Translations under genes and position numbers: made by a program
Part shown: in pieces, positions 8,366-16,224 of the stretch
Layout of the letters: every line of letters starts with the position of its first letter
How positions within the stretch are numbered: position 1 is the stretch's first letter
Assembly: GCA_002698745.1 (NCBI GenBank)
Contig: PAAD01000023.1
Location: forward strand, 1-52,503
From: Flavobacteriaceae bacterium
GTDB taxonomy: Bacteria; Bacteroidota; Bacteroidia; Flavobacteriales; Flavobacteriaceae
DNA length: 52,503 nt
Direction: 5' to 3'
Notes under the pieces: generated by a model
Databases searched by the model: none
What the model saw: only the letters and a program-made list of their open reading frames with translations
Told to the model about the DNA's origin: nothing

Positions 8366-11111
8366 GTAATAGCTTATACAAACTTGATTTTTTATTGGCA
8401 TTGATTTGTTCTGGTGTGCCAGTAGCTAACAAATAACCTCCATTTATACCCCCTTCAGGACCCAAATCAATAATCTGATCTGCTTGCTCAATAAGACTGA
8501 CGTTGTGCTCAATCACAATTAAGGAATGGCCACGCTCAATAAGTGCCCGAAATGAGGCTACAAGCTTTTTGATATCATGCATATGAAGTCCAGTAGTGGG
8601 TTCGTCGAATAGAAAAAGGGTTTTTGTTTTCTGAGCTCCCTTTAACAAAAAAGTAGCGAGTTTGATGCGCTGTGCTTCACCACCTGAGAGGGTAGAGGAG
8701 GATTGCCCCAAAGAAATGTAGCCCATGCCAACATCTTGTAGCGGCTGAAGACGATCACTAATTTTATTTTGTTTGTACTGTTCAAAGAAAGCTATTGCTT
8801 CATCAATGCTCATAGCCAAAACATCGTAAATGTTTTTGTTTTCAAATTTCACTTCAAGCAATTCTTTTTTAAAGCGTTTTCCATTGCAGTCGTCACAAAT
8901 AAGATCAACGTCAGCCATAAACTGCATTTCAATCTTTACCGTTCCCTCTCCCTTGCAATTGGGGCAACGACCACCATCAACGTTAAAAGAATAGTGTTTG
9001 GTTTGATATCCCCTTTGCTTTGAGAGCGCTTGGTTTGCAAATAACTTTCTAATTTCATCGTACGCTTTGACATAAGTCACTGGGTTGGAGCGTGAAGATA
9101 ATCCAATAGGTTTTTGGCTCATGTATTGAATTTCTTGAAATACATCAAGATCACCATCTAAGCTGTTAAGCTCACCCAACTTTTCACCATAAATATCTTT
9201 AGCTTTATTAACAGCAGGTAGCAGTATATTTTTGACCAAGGTGCTTTTTCCACTACCTGATACTCCCGTAACCACAGTGAGCATTTGTAGTGGAAAGGAA
9301 ACATCAATATTCTTTAAGTTGTGTTCGCGAGCACCTTTTATATGCACGAATTTCTTTGGTTTAATTCTCCGTTCTGGAATTTTAATTTGCGTACGTTTGG
9401 AAAGGTATTTTCCTGTCCAGGTTTCTGCCTTAAGCAACTCCTGAAAAGTACCTTGTGCTACAATCTCACCCCCAAAAACCCCTGCATCAGGACCCAAATC
9501 AATGATTTCATCAGATGCACGCATGATGTCGTCGTCATGTTCTACGACAATTACCGTATTCCCCAAATCACGGAGTCCACATAAAACTTCAATGAGTCTT
9601 TTTGTGTCTTTTGGGTGTAAACCAATACTAGGTTCATCGAGAATATAGAGCGAGCCTACCAAGCTACTTCCCAACGAAGTAGCTAGGTTAATGCGTTGTG
9701 ATTCACCTCCCGAAAGAGTACTTGCACGGCGGTTAAGGGTTAGGTATCCAAGTCCTACTTGTTGTAGAAACTGAAGCCGGTCTTTGATTTCTACCAACAA
9801 TCTTCTTGCAATGTTCTGTTGGTGTTCGGTTAATTTTAGGTTTGCTATCTCTTCCGCAAGATTAACGATGGGCATATCGACCAAATCACTTATGCTGTAT
9901 TTGTCAATACGAACGTACGAAGCTTTCTTATTCAATCTTTTTCCTTCACAAATACCGCATTTAGTTCTGCCTCTATAGCGAGATAGCATCACCCGATTTT
10001 GAATTTTATAGTTTTTAGATTCAAGCTTGGCAAAAAATTGATTAATACCTCTGATTCCTTTTGCACCTTCCCACAAAAGCTTCTTTTGATCGCTGTTAAG
10101 CTCAAAATACGGCTTGTGTACGGGAAAATCATGCTGATAGGCAGCATCCACAAATTCATTTTTTAAACGCTGTAAACGTTCACCTTTCCATGGAGCAACA
10201 GCACCTTCAAATACAGAAAGGCTGGTGTTTGGTATAACCAACTGCTCGTCAATACCAATTAAATCTCCGTAACCATCACAAGCCTTACATGCACCAAGCG
10301 GATTGTTAAAGCTAAACATATGCTCATTTGGAGGTGAAAACGTAATACCGTCTAATGTAAAATGGTTTGAAAAAGATTGATTTTTATTATTTGATAAGCT
10401 GTGTACAACAACAGTTCCATTTCCTTCGTGAAAAGCCGTTTCAATGGAATCCGCTATCCTATTAAAGGTATTTTTATCATGCTTTACAATGATTCGATCA
10501 ACAACCAGCTCAACCTTATTGGACTTCTTGGTGTTAAAGTCATCAATACGAACTACAGCATTGTTAACAAACAAACGGGCATAACCTTGTTGTTTGTATA
10601 GTTGTATAACACCCTCAAGCGTTCGATTTTTGGTAACTGCTAGTGGTGCAAGAATCAATAGTTTTGTTCCTTCTTCAAATTTTTTCAGGTAATTAAGTAC
10701 ATCTTTTACATCGTTTTTCTTGACAACATTACCAGAAATTGGAGAGTAGGTTACGCCAATTCTTGCAAATAAAAGTTTGAGATAATCATAAATTTCCGTG
10801 ACAGTACCCACCGTAGAACGTGGATTGTTACTTATAACTTTTTGTTCAATGGCAATTGCAGGTGCAATTCCTTTGATTTGATCGACCTTGGGCTTGTTTA
10901 AGCGTCCTAAAAACTGTCTTGCGTAAGAAGATAAGCTCTCTACATAACGCCGTTGACCTTCAGCATAGAGTGTGTCAAATGCGAGGCTTGATTTACCAGA
11001 ACCTGACAAACCTGTGATAACCACAAATTTGTGTCTTGGTATTTGCACACTCACGTTTTTGAGGTTGTGCATTTGTGCCCCGATAATTTCTATAGTTCCT
11101 TCTTTTTTCAA
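8355..11111 (-). CDS. uvrA: excinuclease ABC subunit UvrA
   Basis: 918 residues, slightly shorter than the ~940 of E. coli UvrA. It recognises DNA damage in nucleotide excision repair. Both ABC ATPase modules are visible: Walker A GLSGSGKSSLAF and GVSGSGKSTLVK, with signatures LSGGESQRINLA and LSGGEAQRIKLA. Zinc-site cysteines occur in CKACDGYG, CGICEGKR, CPNCKGEG and CDDCNGKR. The expected start (IEIIGAQMHNLKN) lies just after a TTG at 11111. No in-frame ATG lies upstream, and the first internal Met would cut into domain I, so TTG is the probable start. It is monocistronic and converges with the flippase. Confidence 0.96.
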   Translation of the reverse strand: MKKEGTIEIIGAQMHNLKNVSVQIPRHKFVVITGLSGSGKSSLAFDTLYAEGQRRYVESLSSYARQFLGRLNKPKVDQIKGIAPAIAIEQKVISNNPRSTVGTVTEIYDYLKLLFARIGVTYSPISGNVVKKNDVKDVLNYLKKFEEGTKLLILAPLAVTKNRTLEGVIQLYKQQGYARLFVNNAVVRIDDFNTKKSNKVELVVDRIIVKHDKNTFNRIADSIETAFHEGNGTVVVHSLSNNKNQSFSNHFTLDGITFSPPNEHMFSFNNPLGACKACDGYGDLIGIDEQLVIPNTSLSVFEGAVAPWKGERLQRLKNEFVDAAYQHDFPVHKPYFELNSDQKKLLWEGAKGIRGINQFFAKLESKNYKIQNRVMLSRYRGRTKCGICEGKRLNKKASYVRIDKYSISDLVDMPIVNLAEEIANLKLTEHQQNIARRLLVEIKDRLQFLQQVGLGYLTLNRRASTLSGGESQRINLATSLGSSLVGSLYILDEPSIGLHPKDTKRLIEVLCGLRDLGNTVIVVEHDDDIMRASDEIIDLGPDAGVFGGEIVAQGTFQELLKAETWTGKYLSKRTQIKIPERRIKPKKFVHIKGAREHNLKNIDVSFPLQMLTVVTGVSGSGKSTLVKNILLPAVNKAKDIYGEKLGELNSLDGDLDVFQEIQYMSQKPIGLSSRSNPVTYVKAYDEIRKLFANQALSKQRGYQTKHYSFNVDGGRCPNCKGEGTVKIEMQFMADVDLICDDCNGKRFKKELLEVKFENKNIYDVLAMSIDEAIAFFEQYKQNKISDRLQPLQDVGMGYISLGQSSSTLSGGEAQRIKLATFLLKGAQKTKTLFLFDEPTTGLHMHDIKKLVASFRALIERGHSLIVIEHNVSLIEQADQIIDLGPEGGINGGYLLATGTPEQINANKKSSLYKLLLSD

Positions 11112-11198
11112 TGCTTTTTAAACAAGCTATAAATATATCAATTCGGCAACGATTTAAAAGCGAAGTAACATTTTTTTAAACTGTTAAATATAATTTTT

Positions 11199-11206
11199 TA
11201 TCTTTG
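11199..11206 (+). promoter_or_regulatory. -7 box TATCTTTG upstream of the sigma factor gene
   Basis: Perfect TAnnTTTG element 68 nt upstream of the sigma factor ATG. A T-tract (11171-11177) sits near the -33 position, but no clear TTG is present. Confidence 0.5.
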
Positions 11207-11274
11207 TACTTTAATAATTGCATATAGATTAGACATATACACAACTAAATTTTAAGTTTTTAAAATAGTTAATA

Positions 11275-11856
11275 ATGTCTATAATTCCCGACAGCATACT
11301 TATTCAACAGTATTTAGATGGTGATAACGCATCATTCGAAATCCTTTTATCTAAATATAAACAGCGCATCTACAGCTTTATTTATTCAAAGATAAAAGAT
11401 AGAGAAATTGCTGACGATATTTTTCAAGACACATTTATTAAAGTAATTCAGACCCTCAAAAAAGGAGCATATAACGAAAAGGGACGATTTGTTTCATGGG
11501 TGATGCGGATTGCACATAACCAAATGATGGATCATTTTAGACGTAAACAGCGTATGCCGATGTACGACACCCAAAGTCGTGAATTAGATGTTTTTTATCG
11601 TTTGTCTGAGCCTTGTAAAAACATAGAGGACATGATTATTGATAGTCAGATTAAAAGCGATATTAATGCGCTTATGCTTGAGCTGCCACAAAACCAATAC
11701 GAAGTGCTAAAGATGCGCTTGTATCAAGACATGAGCTTCAAGGAGATTGCTGAAAGAACTAATGTTAGTATTAATACATCGTTAGGAAGAATGCGATATG
11801 GCTTAATTAATTTACGAAAATTGATAGACGAGCGTAATTTGACCATGACACAATAA
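11275..11856 (+). CDS. ECF-type RNA polymerase sigma factor
   Basis: 193 residues. Region 2 is seen in ADDIFQDTFIKVIQTL and region 4 in SFKEIAERTNVSINTSLGR, the sigma-4 helix-turn-helix that binds the -35 element. No extracytoplasmic anti-sigma gene follows; instead a 46-aa ORF lies 35 nt downstream, then nth on the opposite strand. I recall a sigma/small ORF/nth/bcp arrangement in other Flavobacteriia. With no anti-sigma partner, the gene may be constitutive or housekeeping. The start ATG is supported by the usual ~20-residue lead into region 2. Confidence 0.9.
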   Translation: MSIIPDSILIQQYLDGDNASFEILLSKYKQRIYSFIYSKIKDREIADDIFQDTFIKVIQTLKKGAYNEKGRFVSWVMRIAHNQMMDHFRRKQRMPMYDTQSRELDVFYRLSEPCKNIEDMIIDSQIKSDINALMLELPQNQYEVLKMRLYQDMSFKEIAERTNVSINTSLGRMRYGLINLRKLIDERNLTMTQ

Positions 11857-11891
11857 AAGTGATATTGTGACGTTATCCTACTAAACAATTT

Positions 11892-12032
11892 ATGGATAAA
11901 TTTTACACGTTACCTTCTCAACACAAAACTCCTAAACCAAGCAAGAATTCAGTTGCTCTTATTCTTCAATATGCAGCAGCTTATAGTTCAGCTAAATTGG
12001 CTGGAGGATATACAAATACAATTGCTAATTAG
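11892..12032 (+). CDS. 46-aa putative small protein downstream of the sigma factor
   Basis: The frame opens with MDKFYTLPSQHKTPKPSKNS and continues with a short amphipathic stretch (A-L-I-L-Q-Y-A-A-A-Y-S-S), ending at a TAG that overlaps the nth stop by 4 nt. It has no signal peptide, membrane segment or Cys. It lies 35 nt after the sigma gene in the same direction and could be a co-transcribed regulator, for example a small anti-sigma peptide; that role is speculation. Support comes from position and sensible composition (PKPS linker then helix), not from a recognised family. Confidence 0.5.
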   Translation: MDKFYTLPSQHKTPKPSKNSVALILQYAAAYSSAKLAGGYTNTIAN

Positions 12033-12676
12033 CGATGGTAATTATTTAGGACACTTTTTCTTCCAATTGTTTTGGTAATAATGTCTTTAGATAATTTCCA
12101 CCCGCGTGCCGGAGAATACTCACGTCCATACCAGATGATTTGAAGGTGTAAGTCGTTCCATTTTTCTTTTGGAAATAAACGTTTGGCATCTTTTTCCGTT
12201 TGCTTCACATTTTTTCCGTTCGAAAACCCCCAACGATACATCAATCTGTGTATGTGTGTATCCACAGGAAACGCTGGCACACCAAATGCCTGAGCCATAA
12301 CTACACTGGCAGTTTTATGCCCCACTGAAGGTAAGGCTTCTAAGTCATTAAAACTTTGCGGCACTTTTCCATTATGTTTTTCTAAAAGTATATGTGACAA
12401 TCCATAAATCCCTTTTGATTTCATTGGAGATAAGCCTACGGGTTTTATTATTTCTCTAATTTGATCAACGCTCATTTTAATCATATCTAAAGGGTTATCG
12501 GCTTTGGCAAAAAGCTTTGGGGTAATTTTATTAACTCTTATATCTGTACTCTGCGCCGACAAGAGTACAGCTATTAATAGGGTATAGGGATCTTTGTGAT
12601 CTAATGGAGCACTAATGGTTGGATAGAGTTCTGCCAATGTTTTAATGGCAAAAGATACCTTATCAACTTTATTCAT
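12029..12676 (-). CDS. nth: endonuclease III lacking the C-terminal Fe-S cluster cysteines
   Basis: 215 residues from the ATG at 12676. The open frame extends further upstream into the divergent bcp gene, but the conserved N-terminus starts here. Nth removes oxidised pyrimidines and nicks abasic sites in base excision repair. The helix-hairpin-helix LPSVGHKTASVV carries the catalytic Lys (about residue 121), and VDTHIHRL carries the catalytic Asp (about 139). In E. coli the C-terminus holds a four-Cys [4Fe-4S] loop. Here the same region reads YGREYSPARGWKLSKDII and contains no Cys at all. I recall similar cluster-free Nth in other Bacteroidota. The enzyme should still fold and act. Confidence 0.93.
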   Translation of the reverse strand: MNKVDKVSFAIKTLAELYPTISAPLDHKDPYTLLIAVLLSAQSTDIRVNKITPKLFAKADNPLDMIKMSVDQIREIIKPVGLSPMKSKGIYGLSHILLEKHNGKVPQSFNDLEALPSVGHKTASVVMAQAFGVPAFPVDTHIHRLMYRWGFSNGKNVKQTEKDAKRLFPKEKWNDLHLQIIWYGREYSPARGWKLSKDIITKTIGRKSVLNNYHR

Positions 12677-12708
12677 TTTTGTATTTTTAACATCTAAAAA
12701 TAAACAAA

Positions 12709-13158
12709 ATGTTAAGAGAAGGAGACCAATTACCTGATTTTTCAGGTTTAAATCATCTGGGAGAGCAGGTATCACATGAAAACTACGTTGGAAAAAAACT
12801 TATTGTATTTTTTTATCCACGCGCAAACACTCCTGGCTGTACAGCTGAAGCCTGCAATTTAAGAGATAACTATGCCAAACTTAAAGCTCAGGGTTATGAG
12901 TTACTTGGTGTAAGTGCAGACAACATGAAGAAACAAGCGAGTTTTTCTGTCAAATATTCATTTCCTTACCCACTGTTGGCAGACGAAAATCTCATTACTA
13001 TCAAAGCCTTTGGTGTTTGGGGCCCCAAAAAGTTTCAAGGAAAAGAATACGAAGGTATAATTAGAACAACATTTGTAATTGATGAATCAGGAATTATAGT
13101 CCGCGTAATCAATAAGGTTAAAACCAAAGATCACGCTGCTCAAATTTTAGAAGGATAA
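12709..13158 (+). CDS. bcp: thioredoxin-dependent thiol peroxidase (Bcp/PrxQ peroxiredoxin)
   Basis: 149 residues, a single AhpC/TSA-type thioredoxin fold. The motif ANTPGCTAEACNLRD holds the peroxidatic Cys and, five residues later, the resolving Cys, the classic atypical 2-Cys PrxQ pattern. It reduces hydrogen peroxide and organic peroxides in the cytoplasm using thioredoxin. It is divergent from nth, with only 32 nt between start codons, so an oxidative DNA repair gene and a peroxidase share a promoter region. No perfect TAnnTTTG is visible there. The 3' end is 2 nt from the convergent unknown gene. Confidence 0.95.
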   Translation: MLREGDQLPDFSGLNHLGEQVSHENYVGKKLIVFFYPRANTPGCTAEACNLRDNYAKLKAQGYELLGVSADNMKKQASFSVKYSFPYPLLADENLITIKAFGVWGPKKFQGKEYEGIIRTTFVIDESGIIVRVINKVKTKDHAAQILEG

Positions 13159-13160
13159 GA

Positions 13161-14597
13161 CTAATGGATTTTAAAGCCAAATAGTTTTTTGGTCTTGATT
13201 AGTTTGGAAATACCTTCTGGAAGTTTGTTTTCCCAGCCTTTCTCACCGTTTTTTATTTTTGCAAGAATATCGCGTGAAAATATCTTCATGTCATCAGTGT
13301 TATAATCCAAGATATCAACTACCTTATCATTGTACTTAAAGAAATTGTAAAGCTCTTTTAATCTTGGGTGTACTCTTAGTGAGTTACTGTCGATTATATT
13401 ACCAGTTTCTGGATCAATTATGGGATATAGATATACTTTGAGGTTTTTGAAAAAAAGTTTACCAAAAGCCTCTAGAATACCACCACTTAAGTTGCGATAA
13501 TATTTTTCGTTAAAGATTTCGATAAGGTTGTTAACCCCCATGGTCAGTCGAATTTTCTTCTCTGTGTATTCAGAAAAATACTCGGCAAGCTTGTAATATT
13601 CTTTAAAATTTGATATCATTACCGTTTGCCCTAAAGAGCATAGAAGTTTTGCACGATCCATAAAATCTTCTTCATCTATAGCCCCTGTAGTCATTAGGTT
13701 TGATAGCGTAATTTCAAAAATAACCAGGGAATTGTCAGGATCAGAATCGGGTTCCTTCTCAAATATACTGACAGATTTTTGATACATATCTACATTGACC
13801 TTGGTAACAGGGCGGAAGCTGCCTCTTATGGCAATGATATTTTTTTTATAAAGTTCTCTCGCTGGAAGTAAGTTGTTACCATCAGGACCAAACATAACGG
13901 CATCTGTCATGCCAAGACGGACGAGCTCCAAACTCATTACTCTATTATCAATTCCTTGAAATAGAGGACCTGTAAAATTGATGGTGTCAATCTCCATAGC
14001 ATCACGATCTATGTGGTCGTATAGATATTGAAGCATTTTTTTTGGTCGATCGTTCTGATAGAAGGCTCCGTAAATCAGATTAACGCCAATTACGCCTAGC
14101 GTAAGCTGCTGTTGCTTGCTGTCGTTTTCTCTAAAACGTACATGAGTCGTAATCATGGAATAAGGCTCGTCAGGCTTGGTTTGAAAACGGATACCCATCC
14201 AACCATGTCCTTTAAATTTTTTGGCAAAATCAATCGTAGTAACGGTATTGGCAAAAGCAAAAAAGAGTTTTTCTTTGTTTTTGGATCTGTCGATACGCTT
14301 TTCGAGTAGGCTGATTTCCCAATTCAACATTTTATTCAAACGAGATTCTGATACATATCTACCATCGTTCTCACTTCCGTAAATGGCATCACTGAAATCT
14401 TTGTCATATGCACTCATAGTTTTTGCAATAGTACCAGAAGCACCACCACATCTAAAAAAATGACGTGCAACTTCTTGACCAGCACCTATTTCAGCGAATG
14501 TGCCATAAATATTGTCATTTAGATTGATGCGAAGCGCCTTTGCTTCTAGAGAAGGTGTGTTTTCAAATGGATGATCTCCCGACAGTTGGATAGCCAT
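13161..14597 (-). CDS. conserved soluble protein of unknown function (~480 aa)
   Basis: I choose the ATG at 14597: the longer in-frame start at 14645 would sit upstream of a perfect -7 box (TAATTTTG, 14612-14619), and the conserved sequence begins after MAIQLSGDHP. The protein is about 478 residues with no signal peptide or membrane segment. Its most striking motif is TFAEIGAGQEVARHFFRCGG, followed by ASGTIAKTMSAYDKDFSDAI; later come KFKGHGWMGIRF, GPDGNNLLPA and NLSGGILEAFGKLFF. I recall this family as widespread, without an established function and often misnamed as a TonB receptor. It does not look like a barrel. I make no functional claim. Confidence 0.85.
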   Translation of the reverse strand: MAIQLSGDHPFENTPSLEAKALRINLNDNIYGTFAEIGAGQEVARHFFRCGGASGTIAKTMSAYDKDFSDAIYGSENDGRYVSESRLNKMLNWEISLLEKRIDRSKNKEKLFFAFANTVTTIDFAKKFKGHGWMGIRFQTKPDEPYSMITTHVRFRENDSKQQQLTLGVIGVNLIYGAFYQNDRPKKMLQYLYDHIDRDAMEIDTINFTGPLFQGIDNRVMSLELVRLGMTDAVMFGPDGNNLLPARELYKKNIIAIRGSFRPVTKVNVDMYQKSVSIFEKEPDSDPDNSLVIFEITLSNLMTTGAIDEEDFMDRAKLLCSLGQTVMISNFKEYYKLAEYFSEYTEKKIRLTMGVNNLIEIFNEKYYRNLSGGILEAFGKLFFKNLKVYLYPIIDPETGNIIDSNSLRVHPRLKELYNFFKYNDKVVDILDYNTDDMKIFSRDILAKIKNGEKGWENKLPEGISKLIKTKKLFGFKIH

Positions 14598-14611
14598 GAA
14601 AAATGTTTTTC

Positions 14612-14619
14612 CAAAATTA
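14612..14619 (-). promoter_or_regulatory. -7 box TAATTTTG for the unknown ~478-aa protein gene
   Basis: Perfect TAnnTTTG on the minus strand, 14 nt before the ATG at 14597. It supports the shorter start for that gene. Confidence 0.5.
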
Positions 14620-14653
14620 TGAAACTTATCCACAAGGATGCACATCTTTAGCG

Positions 14654-14661
14654 TAATTTTG
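14654..14661 (+). promoter_or_regulatory. -7 box TAATTTTG for the metallo-hydrolase gene
   Basis: Perfect TAnnTTTG, with only the 4 nt TATT between it and the ATG at 14666. The predicted transcript would start at or next to the start codon. Confidence 0.5.
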
Positions 14662-14665
14662 TATT

Positions 14666-15436
14666 ATGGCTTTGAAAGTTTATTTTTTAGGAACAGGCAC
14701 TTCACAAGGCATCCCCATAATTGGTAGTAATCATCCGGTCTGTCTTAGTGAAAACCCAAAAGACAAACGACTGAGATCTTCCATTTGGGTCCAATGGGAT
14801 GAAATAGATATTGTAGTAGATTGTGGCCCCGACTTTAGACAGCAAATGCTTATTAGTAAATGTTCCAAGATTGACGCACTTTTATTTACACACGAGCACG
14901 CCGACCATACCGCTGGACTTGATGACATTCGTCCTTTTGCTTTTAAGGTTGGCGCACTTCCCGTTTTTAGTCTTGCACGTGTTTTAGAAAATCTAGCCAA
15001 AAGGTTCGATTATATTTTTAGTAACAAAAACAAATACCCTGGAGCACCTTCTGTAATTACAAACGTTATCGACCCAAATAAGCCCTTTATTGTGGCTTCT
15101 AAAGCCATTACTCCTTTGTTGGTTACACATTATGGCTTGGAGGTTTTGGGATTCCGTTTCGGTCCCTTTGCATATATCACGGATATGTTTTCAATCACTG
15201 ACGAAGAAGTAGAAAAGCTAGCTGGGGTAGAAGTACTAGTAGTTAATGCATTGCGTATTGAGCCGCACCCATCACATTTGCATCTAGATGCAGCAATTGC
15301 ATTTACACAAAAGATATGTGCAAAGCGAAACTATTTTACACATATTAGTCACCATCTTGGTTTTCACGATGAAGTGCAATCTTTATTGCCTCCAAACATC
15401 CATTTGGCATACGATAATCTAATAATTACAATATAA
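14666..15436 (+). CDS. MBL-fold metallo-hydrolase (PhnP-like)
   Basis: 256 residues. The N-terminal FLGTGTSQGIPIIG and the metal-binding THEHADHTAGLDD are the hallmarks of the metallo-beta-lactamase superfamily, PhnP-like branch (phosphodiesterase). Further ligand positions occur at Y-I-T-D-M and I-S-H-H-L. N-P-V-C-type residues near the N-terminus (NHPVCLSENP) match the PhnP-like zinc/iron pocket region. It is probably a phosphodiesterase acting on small cyclic or nucleotide substrates; there is no phosphonate cluster nearby, so the PhnP pathway role should not be carried over. A 63-aa ORF starts 2 nt after its stop. Confidence 0.88.
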   Translation: MALKVYFLGTGTSQGIPIIGSNHPVCLSENPKDKRLRSSIWVQWDEIDIVVDCGPDFRQQMLISKCSKIDALLFTHEHADHTAGLDDIRPFAFKVGALPVFSLARVLENLAKRFDYIFSNKNKYPGAPSVITNVIDPNKPFIVASKAITPLLVTHYGLEVLGFRFGPFAYITDMFSITDEEVEKLAGVEVLVVNALRIEPHPSHLHLDAAIAFTQKICAKRNYFTHISHHLGFHDEVQSLLPPNIHLAYDNLIITI

Positions 15437-15437
15437 A

Positions 15438-15629
15438 ATGAAGCAAAAAATACTTTTTTATTTATTGGTTTTTTCTATCCTTATCAATGTTTACTTGACC
15501 GTGGACTATGGTAAACGCCTTGATTTTTCACAATCAAAAATTGAGTCGCAGTCTGAAAAGATTCAAAAGCTTAAAGACTCAATTCAACTTATTCACAAAG
15601 TTAAAGTCGTCTCTGAAGCCATTCAATAA
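15438..15629 (+). CDS. 63-aa membrane-anchored coiled-coil mini-protein
   Basis: Starts 2 nt after the metallo-hydrolase stop. Residues ~4-22 (KILFYLLVFSILINVYLTV) form one membrane segment. The remainder is a Lys/Glu/Gln/Ser-rich helix (SKIESQSEKIQKLKDSIQLI) with heptad-like hydrophobic spacing, suggesting a short coiled coil. The 3' end overlaps the convergent esterase gene by 29 nt. It is probably co-transcribed with the metallo-hydrolase. No known family was recognised; a structural or adaptor role is only a guess. Confidence 0.65.
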   Translation: MKQKILFYLLVFSILINVYLTVDYGKRLDFSQSKIESQSEKIQKLKDSIQLIHKVKVVSEAIQ

Positions 15630-16221
15630 GGCTATTTAAGTTTTCTAGATTTACTTCATGTCCTTGTTGATAGGACATAAATGTTGGCTGATATCCCTTT
15701 CTATTAAGCAACTTTACAGATTGCTCCGCCCATTCATAGGGAACAACCATATCTTGCTTGCCATGTGAAATATAAATTTCTTTTTTAGCATTAACAAATA
15801 AGACTACTCTGGGATCGAGATATCCACTAAGTGCAGCAATAGCAGAAACATTATTATTTGATATACCTACACTGTAACTGAGCATGGCACCCTGACTAAA
15901 ACCCAAAAGAGTAATATTATCACTGTCTACATTATTTTTTTCAGTGTAGTAAGTTAGAAATGACGTTACATAATCAATGGCTTGTTGGGATTCTGCTGGT
16001 AAAGTCCAGCGCTCCATGTTTTCCTCAAAATGGATAGGGAACCAAGCGTAACCCACATCCAACGACAAAGGAGCTTGGAGAGAAACCACGTGGTAATCAT
16101 CTGGAATTAGCGAAGCAAAAGAAAATAAATCCCCTTCATTACTGCTATAGCCATGAAGCATGACTAACAATGGTGCGTTTGAAATCGTAGATATCTTAGA
16201 GAGGTAATGAAAGGACGGCAT
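15601..16221 (-). CDS. alpha/beta hydrolase, phospholipase/carboxylesterase family
   Basis: 206 residues, the usual size for this cytoplasmic esterase family (PF02230). The oxyanion region is LLVMLHGYSSNEGDL. The nucleophile elbow is LLGFSQGAMLS (Ser in G-F-S-Q-G), with the acid in ISHGKQDMVVPYEWA and the His in QQGHEVNLENL. It likely hydrolyses short-chain esters or lysophospholipids. It follows the dihydroorotase-like gene by 3 nt and is probably its operon partner. The substrate cannot be predicted. Confidence 0.88.
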   Translation of the reverse strand: MPSFHYLSKISTISNAPLLVMLHGYSSNEGDLFSFASLIPDDYHVVSLQAPLSLDVGYAWFPIHFEENMERWTLPAESQQAIDYVTSFLTYYTEKNNVDSDNITLLGFSQGAMLSYSVGISNNNVSAIAALSGYLDPRVVLFVNAKKEIYISHGKQDMVVPYEWAEQSVKLLNRKGYQPTFMSYQQGHEVNLENLNSLIEWLQRRL

Positions 16222-16224
16222 GAT

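Noticed and set aside
12677-12775. Longer nth start at 12775
   Set aside because: It would overlap the first 22 codons of bcp on the other strand and is not conserved-looking; the N-terminus at 12676 matches the family.
14598-14645. Longer start at 14645 for the unknown ~478-aa protein
   Set aside because: It would place the -7 box inside the coding region and its additional residues look random; the ATG at 14597 fits better.
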